This document shows positions 25,359 to 33,747 of a DNA stretch of 64,000 nucleotides, in pieces. Positions within the stretch are counted from its first letter, which is position 1, and every line of letters starts with the position of its first letter. The notes below the pieces were generated by a model. That model saw only the letters and a program-made list of their open reading frames with translations, made no database searches and was not told the origin of the DNA. The translations under genes and the position numbers were made by a program. Location: NCBI GenBank assembly GCA_944383495.1, contig CALWPT010000023.1, positions 61,627-125,626 of the forward strand. Reading direction: 5' to 3'. This DNA is from an uncultured Clostridia bacterium. GTDB taxonomy: Bacteria; Bacillota; Clostridia; Oscillospirales; Acutalibacteraceae.

Positions 25359-27477
25359 TGGAGGATTCCTCTTCCTTTGTCTTTTTAGGCTGAGCCGCCT
25401 GCTCGTATCCACAGGCCTCGTCCGCACAATAAAGAATCCCACCCCGCTTTTTAAACAGGGTTTTGCCGCATTTGGGGCAGCGCTCCTTGGTCGGCGTGTC
25501 CCAGGTCATGAAGCCGCATTCCTTGCCGCCCTCGCAGGCAAAATACTTTGCGCCTTTCTTGGATTTCCGGGCAATCATCCGTTTGCCGCATTTGGGACAT
25601 TCCCCGTCGGTTGCCTGCACCAGAGGCTTGGTGTTTTTGCATTCCGGGTACCCGGGGCATGCCAAAAATTTGCCGAATCGTCCCGTCTTGATGACCATTT
25701 TTCGGCCGCACAGCTCGCACACCTCGTCGGATTCCTCGTCGGGCACCTTGATGCGGGTGCCATCCAGCTTTTTCTCCGCCGTTTCCAGGGTCTTGGAAAA
25801 CCGGCCGTAAAACTGCTCCAGCACGCTGACCCACGGAAGCTTTCCCTTCTCCACCTCGTCCAGCTCATCTTCCACGGTTGCGGTAAACTTCACATCCACA
25901 ATTTCCTTGAACATATCCTTCATCAACTGGGTGGTGACCTCGCCCAAGGGCGTGGGCTTAAACGTTTTCTTTTCCCGCTCCACGTAATCCCGGGCTAAAA
26001 TAGTGGAAATCGTAGGCGCGTATGTGGATGGCCGGCCAATGCCGTTTTCCTCCAGCGCTTTGATGAGAGTGGCCTCCGTATACCGTGGAGGCGGCTGGGT
26101 GAAATGCTGGTTGGGCTCCAGCTTTTTCAGCTTCAGCACCTCGCCTTCAACCAAATCCGGCAGGGCGCCCCCCTCCCTCTCTTCGTCATCTTTGCCTTCC
26201 ACGTAGAGCACTGTGAACCCGTCAAATGTTACCGAAACGCCGCTGGCCCGGAACAAATAGTCCCCGGCGACGATATCCACCTGCATGGTGTTCTGAAGAC
26301 AGTCGGCCATAAGGCTGGCCATAAACCGCTCCCATATCAATTTGTACAGCTTAAACTGATCCCCTGTCAGCACCCCTTCCAGCTTTTCCGGCCGCAGGGA
26401 CGGCATGGTGGGGCGAATGGCCTCGTGCCCGTCCTGCGCGGAGGCCTTTTGCTTAAACACGCGGGGTTTGGGAGGGAGGTAATTGTCACCGTAGGTTTTC
26501 CGGATAAAATCGTTCCCCTGCTGACGCGCTTCATCCGATATCCGCGAAGAGTCCGTCCGCATATAAGTGATCAAACCTGTTGTGCCAAGCTTCGGCACCT
26601 CCACGCCTTCGTACAACTCCTGGGCAGCCTTCATGGTTCGCTTTCCCGTGAACCCCAGTTTGCGGGAGGCCTCCTGCTGCAAAGTAGAGGTGATGAAGGG
26701 CGGCGCAGGCTGGCGCTTGCGAGCGCCCTTCTTGATCTTGGCGACCACATACTGGGCCCCATCCAGCGCGGCGACAATCTGCTGCGCCTGCTCGCCGTTT
26801 TCAACTTGGAGCTTTTTCCCATCCTTGGTGCCGTAGAGATAAGCGCCAAATACGGTTTTATCCCCTTTTTTCTGGAGCTTTGCGTCAATCGACCAATATT
26901 CCACCGAGACAAACGCCCGGATTTCCTCCTCCCGGTCGACGATCAGCCGCACCGCCACCGATTGGACGCGGCCCGCAGACAAGCCTCTGCGAACCTTCTT
27001 CCATAAAAAAGGGCTGAGCTTATATCCCACAATCCGGTCCAACACCCGGCGGGCTTGCTGGGCGTCCACCAAATCCAGATCGACTGACCGGGGATGCTCC
27101 ATGCCGGTTATTACGCTGCTTTTAGTGACCGCATTAAAAGTAACCCGGTTTTGATCCTGCAAATTCAATGACAAAAGCTGTGCCAAATGCCAGGAAATTG
27201 CCTCTCCTTCCCGGTCAGGGTCGGTGGCCAGGTAAACAGCTTTGCTTTTTGCCGCCTGATCTTTCAGCTTTTTAACCAAATCCTTTTTATCGGTCATAAG
27301 TACGTAAGAGGGCGTAAAGTCGTGCTCGATATCCACGCCGATCTTGCTTTTGGGAAGGTCCCGCACATGGCCCCTGGTAGCGACCACCTCGTACCCCGGC
27401 CCTAAATATTTTTGAATGGTTTTCGCTTTGGAGGGCGATTCCACGATAACCAGATTGGACTGCGTTTTTCGGGCCAT
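25351..27477 (-). CDS. topA: DNA topoisomerase I
   Basis: 708 residues from the ATG at 27477 (MARKTQSNLVIVESPSKAKTI), chosen for its 9-nt SD spacing. A type IA topoisomerase that relaxes negative supercoils. The Toprim domain (VIVESPSKAKTI, TDPDREGEAI) is N-terminal, the catalytic Tyr lies in TTGLITYMRTDS (near residue 300), and three C-terminal Cys4 zinc ribbons start near residue 575. It overlaps trmFO. Confidence 0.97.
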   Translation of the reverse strand: MARKTQSNLVIVESPSKAKTIQKYLGPGYEVVATRGHVRDLPKSKIGVDIEHDFTPSYVLMTDKKDLVKKLKDQAAKSKAVYLATDPDREGEAISWHLAQLLSLNLQDQNRVTFNAVTKSSVITGMEHPRSVDLDLVDAQQARRVLDRIVGYKLSPFLWKKVRRGLSAGRVQSVAVRLIVDREEEIRAFVSVEYWSIDAKLQKKGDKTVFGAYLYGTKDGKKLQVENGEQAQQIVAALDGAQYVVAKIKKGARKRQPAPPFITSTLQQEASRKLGFTGKRTMKAAQELYEGVEVPKLGTTGLITYMRTDSSRISDEARQQGNDFIRKTYGDNYLPPKPRVFKQKASAQDGHEAIRPTMPSLRPEKLEGVLTGDQFKLYKLIWERFMASLMADCLQNTMQVDIVAGDYLFRASGVSVTFDGFTVLYVEGKDDEEREGGALPDLVEGEVLKLKKLEPNQHFTQPPPRYTEATLIKALEENGIGRPSTYAPTISTILARDYVEREKKTFKPTPLGEVTTQLMKDMFKEIVDVKFTATVEDELDEVEKGKLPWVSVLEQFYGRFSKTLETAEKKLDGTRIKVPDEESDEVCELCGRKMVIKTGRFGKFLACPGYPECKNTKPLVQATDGECPKCGKRMIARKSKKGAKYFACEGGKECGFMTWDTPTKERCPKCGKTLFKKRGGILYCADEACGYEQAAQPKKTKEEESSNE

Positions 27478-27479
27478 TC

Positions 27480-28685
27480 TCATTCTTCCTTTCTCTCAGG
27501 TGAATTTTGGCAGGCAAACTCATACTTCCCGCCCGGAAGAGCGGAGAGAATTCCCATGAGCTCCAGCTCGGTAACGGCCTGTACCGCTTTCGGCGCCGAC
27601 AACCCCGACCGGGCCGCCATAGCGTCAAAGCTGATCACACGCGCGTCAATAGTATTATATATTGCCTTTGCGCCGTCGGAAATACCTTTCGGAGGCGCAG
27701 GCCGCGAAAATTTTTGCGCCGGGCTCGGGAATTGCGGTTCTTCTGCGCCGGGAATCAGCTTGGATTCTTCGCCCAAAGGAATCATGGCATCCCGCAGATC
27801 CAACCGGTGGGGATATTGCGCGGCATATTCCCCCAGAATATCCATGGGCGTATACACCGGCCGCGCACCATCCTGTAGCAAGCGGTTGGAGCCCGCGTAC
27901 TCCGGCGCCATGGGATTCCCAGCGATCACAAACACATCCCGGCCCTGCTCCAACGCTGTTCGGGCCGTGATCAGCGCGCCGCTTCTGGCGGGCGCTTCGA
28001 TCACCACCGTGCACAAGGACAAAGCCGAAACAATTCGGTTGCGCATGGGAAAGGTGAAGCGGGAAGCGCGGTATCCCGGCGGGAACTCGCTGATCACGGC
28101 CCCGGTCTCTGCAATTCTTTCCCGCAGGCCCCGGTTTTGTTCAAAACAAGGCACGTCCACCCCGCAGCCCATCACGCAGATTTCCTTGGCTCCGGCTGAA
28201 AGGCCGCCTTCATGACAAGCGGTATCGATCCCATAAGCGCCGCCGCTGACGATCACCGCCCCGGCCTTTCCCAGCCGGCAGGCCAAGCGACGGGCCGCCT
28301 CCCGTCCGGTGGGTGTTGCCCTCCGGGTACCCACCATGGCGACGCAGACCTCGTCATCCACCACAGGCAGAGTGCCGGTTACATACAAAACCGCCGGCGG
28401 GTCCATCATTCGAAGCAGCCGTTTGGGATAATCGGGATTCTCCATGGAAATGACGTCAATTTTCCTGCGCAAGCAAACGCGGGAGAGATCCGCGGCGGCG
28501 GATTTATCCAATTTTCTGTGCCTCAATATTTCGGCCGGCATAAGCAAGCGGCTGGCGCGCAGTTCAGGCTCCCCCGCGTCATACACCGCTTTGGGGCTGC
28601 CGAAATATTCAAGCACAGGCAGAAGCTTCCGGCTTCCGCAGCCCAGCAAAAGCTGCAACCAGATCCAATATACGTCGTTCTTCAT
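27480..28685 (-). CDS. dprA: DNA-processing protein DprA
   Basis: 401 residues. The Rossmann-like DprA core carries VAMVGTRRATPTG, VSGGAYGIDTACHEGGLSAG and FPPGYRASRFTFPMRNRIVSALS, followed by VIEAPARSGALITA. A C-terminal winged-helix domain is visible after residue 330. It loads RecA on incoming single-stranded DNA. It ends 2 bp before the topA start. Confidence 0.96.
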   Translation of the reverse strand: MKNDVYWIWLQLLLGCGSRKLLPVLEYFGSPKAVYDAGEPELRASRLLMPAEILRHRKLDKSAAADLSRVCLRRKIDVISMENPDYPKRLLRMMDPPAVLYVTGTLPVVDDEVCVAMVGTRRATPTGREAARRLACRLGKAGAVIVSGGAYGIDTACHEGGLSAGAKEICVMGCGVDVPCFEQNRGLRERIAETGAVISEFPPGYRASRFTFPMRNRIVSALSLCTVVIEAPARSGALITARTALEQGRDVFVIAGNPMAPEYAGSNRLLQDGARPVYTPMDILGEYAAQYPHRLDLRDAMIPLGEESKLIPGAEEPQFPSPAQKFSRPAPPKGISDGAKAIYNTIDARVISFDAMAARSGLSAPKAVQAVTELELMGILSALPGGKYEFACQNSPERKEE

Positions 28686-28689
28686 GCCG

Positions 28690-29463
28690 TCATCCCCTCG
28701 TCAAAAGGTAGCAAAGGATCGCGGCAGCCGCCGCCGCATTTAAAGATTCCGCCCGTCCCGCCATGGGGATGGTTATGCGGCGGGAACAGGACTTCTCCGT
28801 TTTCGCCGTCAGTCCGTTGCCCTCGTTGCCGATGCAGATAATCCCGCCTCCTGCAAAATCCTCCAAACCCGCATCTGCTGCGTCCATCGCGGGAACGGCT
28901 GCAAAGGAAGGAAGCCTTTGATTCTTTAAAAAAACCGGCAGGCTGTCCGCCTTCACCAGGGGCAGGCGCAAAAGAGAGCCCATGGACGCTCGCTGCACCT
29001 TGGGCGAAAAGGGATCGCACCCGCCGGACAGAATCAGACCATCCAGCCCCAAAGCCTCCGCCGTGCGGGCGATAGTGCCCAGGTTGCCGGGATCCGAAAT
29101 ATTTTCCAGCGCCAGGTACCGGCCGCCGGGACGCAGCATTTTCCGCCATAGGGAGGGCGTTTTGGCCACGCACAGCAGTCCCTGCGGGGACTTGGTTTCA
29201 GAAATCTGGGCAAACAGGCTGTCGGGCACCGTCATCGTTTCCTTCGCGACAGCGGTAAGAGTCCCTGCTTCCTTCCGGCCTGCGGCAGAATCCGATACGC
29301 ACAACAGGAGAATTTCAATGCCGCTTGCTGCCGCATCGCCGCACAAACGCGCCCCCTCCAGCACAAAAGCACCGGTTTCCTTCCGGGCGTCAGCCGACGA
29401 TGTGAGGCGGATAATTTCCTTAATCCTACCGTTTTGGCGGCTGGTAATCCGTTCAGCCGGCAT
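28690..29463 (-). CDS. SpoU/TrmH-family RNA 2'-O-methyltransferase
   Basis: 257 residues from the ATG at 29463, with AGAGGG 8 nt upstream. SPOUT methyltransferase motifs: LENISDPGNLGTIARTAEALGLDGLILS, ICIGNEGNGL and IPMAGRAESLNAAAAAAILCYLL. The N-terminal substrate-binding domain is of the RlmB/TrmH type, so the target is probably 23S rRNA. It lies 4 bp upstream of dprA. Confidence 0.9.
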   Translation of the reverse strand: MPAERITSRQNGRIKEIIRLTSSADARKETGAFVLEGARLCGDAAASGIEILLLCVSDSAAGRKEAGTLTAVAKETMTVPDSLFAQISETKSPQGLLCVAKTPSLWRKMLRPGGRYLALENISDPGNLGTIARTAEALGLDGLILSGGCDPFSPKVQRASMGSLLRLPLVKADSLPVFLKNQRLPSFAAVPAMDAADAGLEDFAGGGIICIGNEGNGLTAKTEKSCSRRITIPMAGRAESLNAAAAAAILCYLLTRG

Positions 29464-29520
29464 CACGCTCACCCTCTCTTGCTGTCCTTTGCGAACCTCG
29501 GCGGCAAAGTCCAAAATATA

Positions 29521-29556
29521 AAAACGCACGCCCGCGGAACCGAAATTCCCGGGCGT
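29521..29556 (-). terminator. Terminator of the infC-rpmI-rplT operon
   Basis: Stem ACGCCCG (29528-29534) with CGGGCGT (29550-29556), extended by an inner GGAA/TTCC, and a T-rich tail on the minus strand directly downstream of rplT. Confidence 0.75.
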
Positions 29557-29565
29557 TATGCCGTT

Positions 29566-29925
29566 TTATTTGGAAATGGCGGCCTTGGACTGTTCCACAA
29601 GAGCCGCAAACCCGGCCTCGTCCTCAATGGCCAACTGGGAAAGCATCTTGCGGTTGATTTCTATCCCCGCCTTTTTCAGTCCGTTCATAAAGGTGGAATA
29701 ATTCATACCGTTCATTTTAGCGCCAGCGGAAATTCGGGTGATCCACAGACGGCGGAAATCCCGCTTCCGCTGCTTGCGGCCGATATAGGCATAGTTACCG
29801 GATTTCATGACCGCCTGTTTAGCGGTTTTGAATAATTTATGCTTCGAGCCAAAATATCCCTTGGCCAGCTTCAATACTTTATTTCTTCTTTTGCGCGTCA
29901 TCAGAGCGCCTTTAATACGAGCCAT
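29566..29925 (-). CDS. rplT: Large ribosomal subunit protein bL20
   Basis: 119 residues, canonical length. It begins [24 protein letters not shown] and contains [14 protein letters not shown]. It organises 23S domain I early in assembly and, in Firmicutes, represses its own operon through the infC leader. It is third in infC-rpmI-rplT. Confidence 0.98.
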   Translation of the reverse strand: MARIKGALMTRKRRNKVLKLAKGYFGSKHKLFKTAKQAVMKSGNYAYIGRKQRKRDFRRLWITRISAGAKMNGMNYSTFMNGLKKAGIEINRKMLSQLAIEDEAGFAALVEQSKAAISK

Positions 29926-29957
29926 TGTTCATTACCTCCGTTACTCTGTGGTATCTC

Positions 29958-30155
29958 TTATTTGTAAGGGATCAGGCGCTTAATTTGCGTGACATTGGTT
30001 TTATCCGCCACAATGGTTTTGCGCAGGTTGCGCTTGCGTTTAGTAGACTTTTTGTTTAAAATGTGGGACTTGAACGCGTGCGCCCGCTTAACCTTTCCAT
30101 TCTTAGTCAGCTTGAAACGCTTTTTGGCGCCGCTGTGGGTTTTAATTTTAGGCAT
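29958..30155 (-). CDS. rpmI: Large ribosomal subunit protein bL35
   Basis: 65 residues, very basic ([21 protein letters not shown]). It lies between infC and rplT with short spacers (22 and 32 bp), the universal order for this operon. Confidence 0.98.
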   Translation of the reverse strand: MPKIKTHSGAKKRFKLTKNGKVKRAHAFKSHILNKKSTKRKRNLRKTIVADKTNVTQIKRLIPYK

Positions 30156-30177
30156 GATACTTCCTCCTTTAATGGCT

Positions 30178-30702
30178 TTAAGCCTTCTTATCTGTTTTTG
30201 GCGCTAAGAACATCAGCATGTTCCGCCCTTCCATCTTCGAGGGACGTTCCACTGCGCCCGCCTCTGCGCAGGTCTCGGCAAAGCGCTTCATGATATCATG
30301 CCCGATCTCCGGATGGCCCATCTCCCGGCCCCGGAACCGGATGGAAACCTTCACCTTGTTGCCTTCGCCCAAAAACCGTTTGGCATGGCCCGCCTTGGTC
30401 TGAAAGTCATGGGTGTCGATATTCAGCGAGAGCCGAATTTCCTTAATCTCAACGGTTTTTTGATTCTTGCGGGCTTCTTTTTCCCGCTTGGCCTGCTCAA
30501 ATCGGTATTTGCCGTAGTCCATGATTTTGCAGACCGGCGGCGCCGCCTGGGGCGCGATCTTCACCAAATCCATGTCCCGATCCGCGGCCCTGCGAAGGGC
30601 CTCGTCCAGCGAAATGACGCCAAGCTGGGATCCGTCCGCATCGATTACGCGCACCTCCCGATCCCGGATCTGCTCGTTGATGGAAAGCTCTTTTTTGCTA
30701 AT
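30178..30702 (-). CDS. infC: Translation initiation factor IF-3 (AUU start)
   Basis: 174 residues. No ATG/GTG/TTG fits the family N-terminus. An ATT at 30702-30700 does: it is followed by [20 protein letters not shown] and has AGGAGGT exactly 8 nt upstream (30717-30711). AUU is the classical infC start and lets IF-3 repress its own translation. Two IF-3 domains are visible (N-domain to about residue 75, then [16 protein letters not shown] in the C-domain). First gene of the operon. Confidence 0.95.
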   Translation of the reverse strand: MSKKELSINEQIRDREVRVIDADGSQLGVISLDEALRRAADRDMDLVKIAPQAAPPVCKIMDYGKYRFEQAKREKEARKNQKTVEIKEIRLSLNIDTHDFQTKAGHAKRFLGEGNKVKVSIRFRGREMGHPEIGHDIMKRFAETCAEAGAVERPSKMEGRNMLMFLAPKTDKKA

Positions 30703-30858
30703 GGGTAAGCACCTCCTCAGATTCTTAAAAAACAAAAAACGGACAGCTAATCCTGCCCGCACCGCAAAAAAGCCGATCTCCCTATGGAGAAAATGCTTTT
30801 GATTGACCCGGCTGGGACGAGACCCGCAGGGTGAGAACGGAGCGTTCTGCTTTACTGT
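30703..30858 (-). ncRNA. infC leader, probable L20-type autoregulatory leader
   Basis: The approximately 156-nt 5' leader of infC-rpmI-rplT. It contains several hairpins (GAACG/CGTTC near 30843, TCTCC/GGAGA at 30777-30790) and an intrinsic terminator just before the SD. The layout matches Firmicutes leaders in which L20 binding controls premature termination. The structure was read by eye; the L20 link is inferred from the operon type. Confidence 0.6.
30730..30759 (-). terminator. Attenuator hairpin in the infC leader
   Basis: Minus strand: CGGGCAG (30759-30753) pairs with CTGTCCG (30746-30740, one G-U pair) around a 6-nt loop, followed by TTTTTTGTTTTTT. It ends 13 nt upstream of the AGGAGGT SD (30711-30717), so it would stop transcription before infC. 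Confidence 0.8.
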
Positions 30859-30864
30859 ATCCCT

Positions 30865-30893
30865 ATATTATCAGACCCCAATGGGTTTGTCAA
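30865..30893 (-). promoter_or_regulatory. Promoter of infC-rpmI-rplT
   Basis: Minus strand: TTGACA (30893-30888), 17 bp, TAATAT (30870-30865). Confidence 0.85.
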
Positions 30894-31014
30894 GGAATTT
30901 TTTTGTCCCCTGACTGGCAAATCATAAAAACCATCCTAAAAAAGCTTTACAAGAAGAATCCATGATGGAAGCAAAACAGCCGTTTCTTGGAAATAGATGG
31001 ATGGAAACTGGCTA

Positions 31015-31043
31015 TTGAAATTTATGTCATAACATGGTAAAAT
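31015..31043 (+). promoter_or_regulatory. Predicted promoter of glf
   Basis: TTGAAA (31015-31020), 17 bp, TAAAAT (31038-31043), with a TGG just before the -10. The leader to glf is about 110 nt. Confidence 0.6.
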
Positions 31044-31162
31044 TATCAAAACCTTCTGATATGCTTATGTATAGGATGATAGCATGGCTGAGACAATATT
31101 GATGGAACGGCCGAAATAAAAGCCGCATGCCAGCCGTGTTATTAAGAGAGGAATATTTTAAG

Positions 31163-32263
31163 ATGAAACAATATGATTACCTAATTGTAGGCTGCGGTCT
31201 GTTTGGCGCGGTATTCGCCCGTCAGGCGATGGAGCATGGAAAATCCTGTTTAATTCTGGACAAGCGCGGCCACCGGGGCGGCAATGTTTTTTGCGAAAAC
31301 AGGGAGAATATTGACGTTCATACCTACGGCGCCCATATTTTTCACACCTCAAGCCCTCAGATCTGGGAATATGTCAACCGTTTTGCCTCTTTTAATCGTT
31401 TTACGAATTCCCCTGTGGCAAATTACAAGGGGGAGCTTTACAACCTTCCGTTTAATATGAACACTTTTCATCAGATGTGGGGCGTTGTTACGCCCCAAGA
31501 AGCCCAAGCAAAAATTGAGGAACAGCGAGGACAGATTACAGGAAAACCGCGAAACCTGGAAGAGCAGGCTATTAGCTTGGTAGGAAGGGATATTTATGAA
31601 AAGCTGATCCGAGACTATACGGAAAAGCAGTGGGGCCGCAGTTGCCGGGAACTTCCTGCTTTCATCATCCAGCGTCTGCCTGTGCGGTATACCTACGACA
31701 ATAATTATTTTAACGATCTCTTTCAGGGGATTCCGGTGAACGGATATAACGCTTTAATCGACAATTTCATCGATGGAAGCGAGGTTTGGCTAAATACGGA
31801 TTATCTGGCCGACCGGGAGGGGCTTTCCAAGTTGGCCCGGCGGGTGGTGTTTACCGGACCAATCGACAAATATTTCGATTACCGGTTCGGCGCCCTTTCT
31901 TACCGCAGTCTGCGGTTTGAGACAGAAGCTCTGGATATGGAAAATTACCAGGGCGTTGCCGTAATGAATTTTACGGACCGAGATACGCCTTATACAAGAA
32001 TCATTGAACACAAGCATTTTGTGTTTGGAAAACAGCCCAAAACGGTCATTACCCGGGAATATCCCGCCGAGTGGGAACCGGGGAAGGAGCCTTACTATCC
32101 GGTCAACGATGAAAAAAATCAAGCGCTCTATGCCCAGTATGCGGCGCTGGCCGCGATGGAACAAAACGTTTTGTTCGGCGGCCGGCTGGCGGAGTACAAG
32201 TATTATGATATGGATAAGGTGATTGCTTCCGCTCTGTCCAAGGCCCAAAAGGAGCTGGATTAA
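31163..32263 (+). CDS. glf: UDP-galactopyranose mutase
   Basis: 366 residues from the ATG at 31163 (MKQYDYLIVGCGLFGAVFARQ), preceded by GAGAGGA. This flavoenzyme interconverts UDP-galactopyranose and UDP-galactofuranose for cell-surface glycans. It shows the FAD motif GCGLFGA, GGNVFCENRENIDVHTYGAHIFHT (flavin/substrate loop), and YTEKQWGR. The next gene is a family 2 glycosyltransferase 21 bp downstream, so the pair may add galactofuranose or related sugars to a surface polymer. Confidence 0.96.
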   Translation: MKQYDYLIVGCGLFGAVFARQAMEHGKSCLILDKRGHRGGNVFCENRENIDVHTYGAHIFHTSSPQIWEYVNRFASFNRFTNSPVANYKGELYNLPFNMNTFHQMWGVVTPQEAQAKIEEQRGQITGKPRNLEEQAISLVGRDIYEKLIRDYTEKQWGRSCRELPAFIIQRLPVRYTYDNNYFNDLFQGIPVNGYNALIDNFIDGSEVWLNTDYLADREGLSKLARRVVFTGPIDKYFDYRFGALSYRSLRFETEALDMENYQGVAVMNFTDRDTPYTRIIEHKHFVFGKQPKTVITREYPAEWEPGKEPYYPVNDEKNQALYAQYAALAAMEQNVLFGGRLAEYKYYDMDKVIASALSKAQKELD

Positions 32264-32284
32264 AAGCATTAGGGAGTGTAGAAA

Positions 32285-33346
32285 ATGTCGTTGGACGTAA
32301 AGGTTAGCGTCATTATGCCGGTTTATAATGTGGAAAAATATGTGGCCAAGGCCATTGAGAGCATACAGGCGCAGACATTGGAGGACTTTGAGCTGATCAT
32401 TGTGGACGACGGGACTCCGGATAAAAGCGGCGATATCTGCGACGCTTACGCGGAGAAGGACTCACGAATCCATGTAATCCACAAGGAAAACGGCGGGGCG
32501 CCCTCCGCCCGAAATACCGCCATTGAGCAAGCAAAAGGAAAGTACTTTTACTTCATGGATTCCGATGATTGGGCTGAGCCCGATATGCTGAAGGATATGG
32601 TGGCCCTCGCGGAGGAGCACGACGCCCAACTGGTAATCACCGGTTATTTTATCGACACTTACTTCAGCGAGGATGATTATTTTACCTTTAATATCGTCCA
32701 GCCCGACGCCATATACCCCGACAAAGATTCCTTTCGGCGCAACGCCTACCGGCTGTTTGACAGCAACATGCTGTATACTCCGTGGAACAAGCTATACTTA
32801 GCGTCTTATATTCTGGAGAATGATTTGCGGTTTCCCGACACCTTCTGGGATGATTTTCCCTTTAATTTAAGCGTCGTTCGGGATGTGGAACGAGTCTGCG
32901 TTTCTCACAGGCAGTATTATCATTTTATGCGAGCCCGAGCGGAATCAGAAACCGCCGCTTATCGCTGTAATATGTACGAAAAGCGGGAAGAAGAACACCG
33001 ATGGATGACCGAACTGTATGACTACTGGGGGATCACTGACGGAGAAAGCATGGAAATGCTGTCCCGGCGGTATGCGGAACGGCTGGTGGGATGCGTGGAA
33101 AACCTGACCAACCGGAATTGTAATTTGTCCTACGGGCAAAAGCGAAAAATGATTAAGGAAATGATCCGCAAAGACGCGGCAAAGCAAGCAGTTCGCAACG
33201 CCAGACCCCGTTCCACTCTGATGAAGCTAATGCTGATTCCAATCCGAATGGGTAATGTTACGCTCACCCACCTGGAGGGCGGCGTTATTTCCTGCGTCAA
33301 AGCGCGGGACAGCAAAACCTTTGCAAAGCTAAAGGCCCGACGGTAA
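32285..33346 (+). CDS. Glycosyltransferase family 2
   Basis: 353 residues with a GT-A fold: VSVIMPVYNVEKYVAKAIESI at the N-terminus, LIIVDDGTPDKS, KENGGAPSARNTAIEQAKGKYFYFMDSDDWAEPDM (the DxD motif is DSDD near residue 95). The acceptor is unknown. Its pairing with glf suggests a wall or capsular glycan. It ends about 140 bp before the first half of spoIIID. Confidence 0.9.
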   Translation: MSLDVKVSVIMPVYNVEKYVAKAIESIQAQTLEDFELIIVDDGTPDKSGDICDAYAEKDSRIHVIHKENGGAPSARNTAIEQAKGKYFYFMDSDDWAEPDMLKDMVALAEEHDAQLVITGYFIDTYFSEDDYFTFNIVQPDAIYPDKDSFRRNAYRLFDSNMLYTPWNKLYLASYILENDLRFPDTFWDDFPFNLSVVRDVERVCVSHRQYYHFMRARAESETAAYRCNMYEKREEEHRWMTELYDYWGITDGESMEMLSRRYAERLVGCVENLTNRNCNLSYGQKRKMIKEMIRKDAAKQAVRNARPRSTLMKLMLIPIRMGNVTLTHLEGGVISCVKARDSKTFAKLKARR

Positions 33347-33486
33347 TCCCATATTCTCTCAAGCCTGCTTTGCGGCCAAAAGCGCCGCATTGCCGGGAAG
33401 CGGGATTGAAATTGTTTTTCGCAAGGCATAGCTCTTTAAAAATCTGCATATGAATGTATCGACAGATTAAAACGGGGGTGAATCCT
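33347..33486 (+). promoter_or_regulatory. Upstream region of spoIIID
   Basis: No gene. A possible mother-cell sigma-E-type promoter: GGCATA (33425-33430), then, 16 nt later, CATATGAA (33447-33454), compared with the CATACAAT-type -10. The GGGGGTG at 33474-33480 serves as SD for the TTG start. The promoter match is weak. Confidence 0.3.
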
Positions 33487-33612
33487 TTGAGAGGATTGGT
33501 TGAAGAACGAGCAATTGAATTGGGAGAGTATATAACGGCGAACAAGGCAACAGTCCGGGCCGCCGCTAAAAAATTTCACATTAGCAAATCAACCGTACAT
33601 ACGGTTGTATGA
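33487..33612 (+). pseudogene. spoIIID: spoIIID, N-terminal part (interrupted by element)
   Basis: A frame from the TTG at 33487 (GGGGGTG six bases upstream) encodes 38 SpoIIID codons, MRGLVEERAIELGEYITANK onward to ISKSTVH, and then TVV and a stop supplied by the inserted element. SpoIIID is the mother-cell DNA-binding regulator acting between sigma-E and sigma-K. These residues include the helix-turn-helix up to the invariant KSTVH; the KDVSERL that should follow is found at 40222. Joined at the repeat, the two parts give an 87-residue protein close to the usual size. It is called a pseudogene only in the unrearranged state, because excision could restore it. Confidence 0.9.
33589..33601 (+). 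repeat. Left attachment repeat (attL) in spoIIID
   Basis: TCAACCGTACATA. It matches 40210-40222 (TCAACTGTACATA) at 12 of 13 positions; the last seven, GTACATA, are identical and should hold the crossover. In spoIIID it encodes Ser-Thr-Val-His. It lies within a short dyad CAACCGT-ACAT-ACGGTTG (33590-33607). Confidence 0.85.
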
Positions 33613-33626
33613 AACCCGAACGGTTT

Positions 33627-33658
33627 AAAACGCCTTTCCCCATGGGGAAAGGCGTTTT
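33627..33658. terminator. Strong palindromic terminator just inside attL
   Basis: Perfect 15-bp arms (33627-33641 and 33644-33658) ending in TTTTGTTTAT on the plus strand. It starts 15 bp after the stop of the truncated spoIIID frame and also lies downstream of asnA on the other strand, so it can end both transcripts. Confidence 0.88.
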
Positions 33659-33747
33659 GTTTATACTGTATATTTCCATAGCGCGGAAAGCTCTGCGGCA
33701 ACCCGTCAGAAAAACGCGTTTAATTATTGAAATAAAATGCAGGCGCC

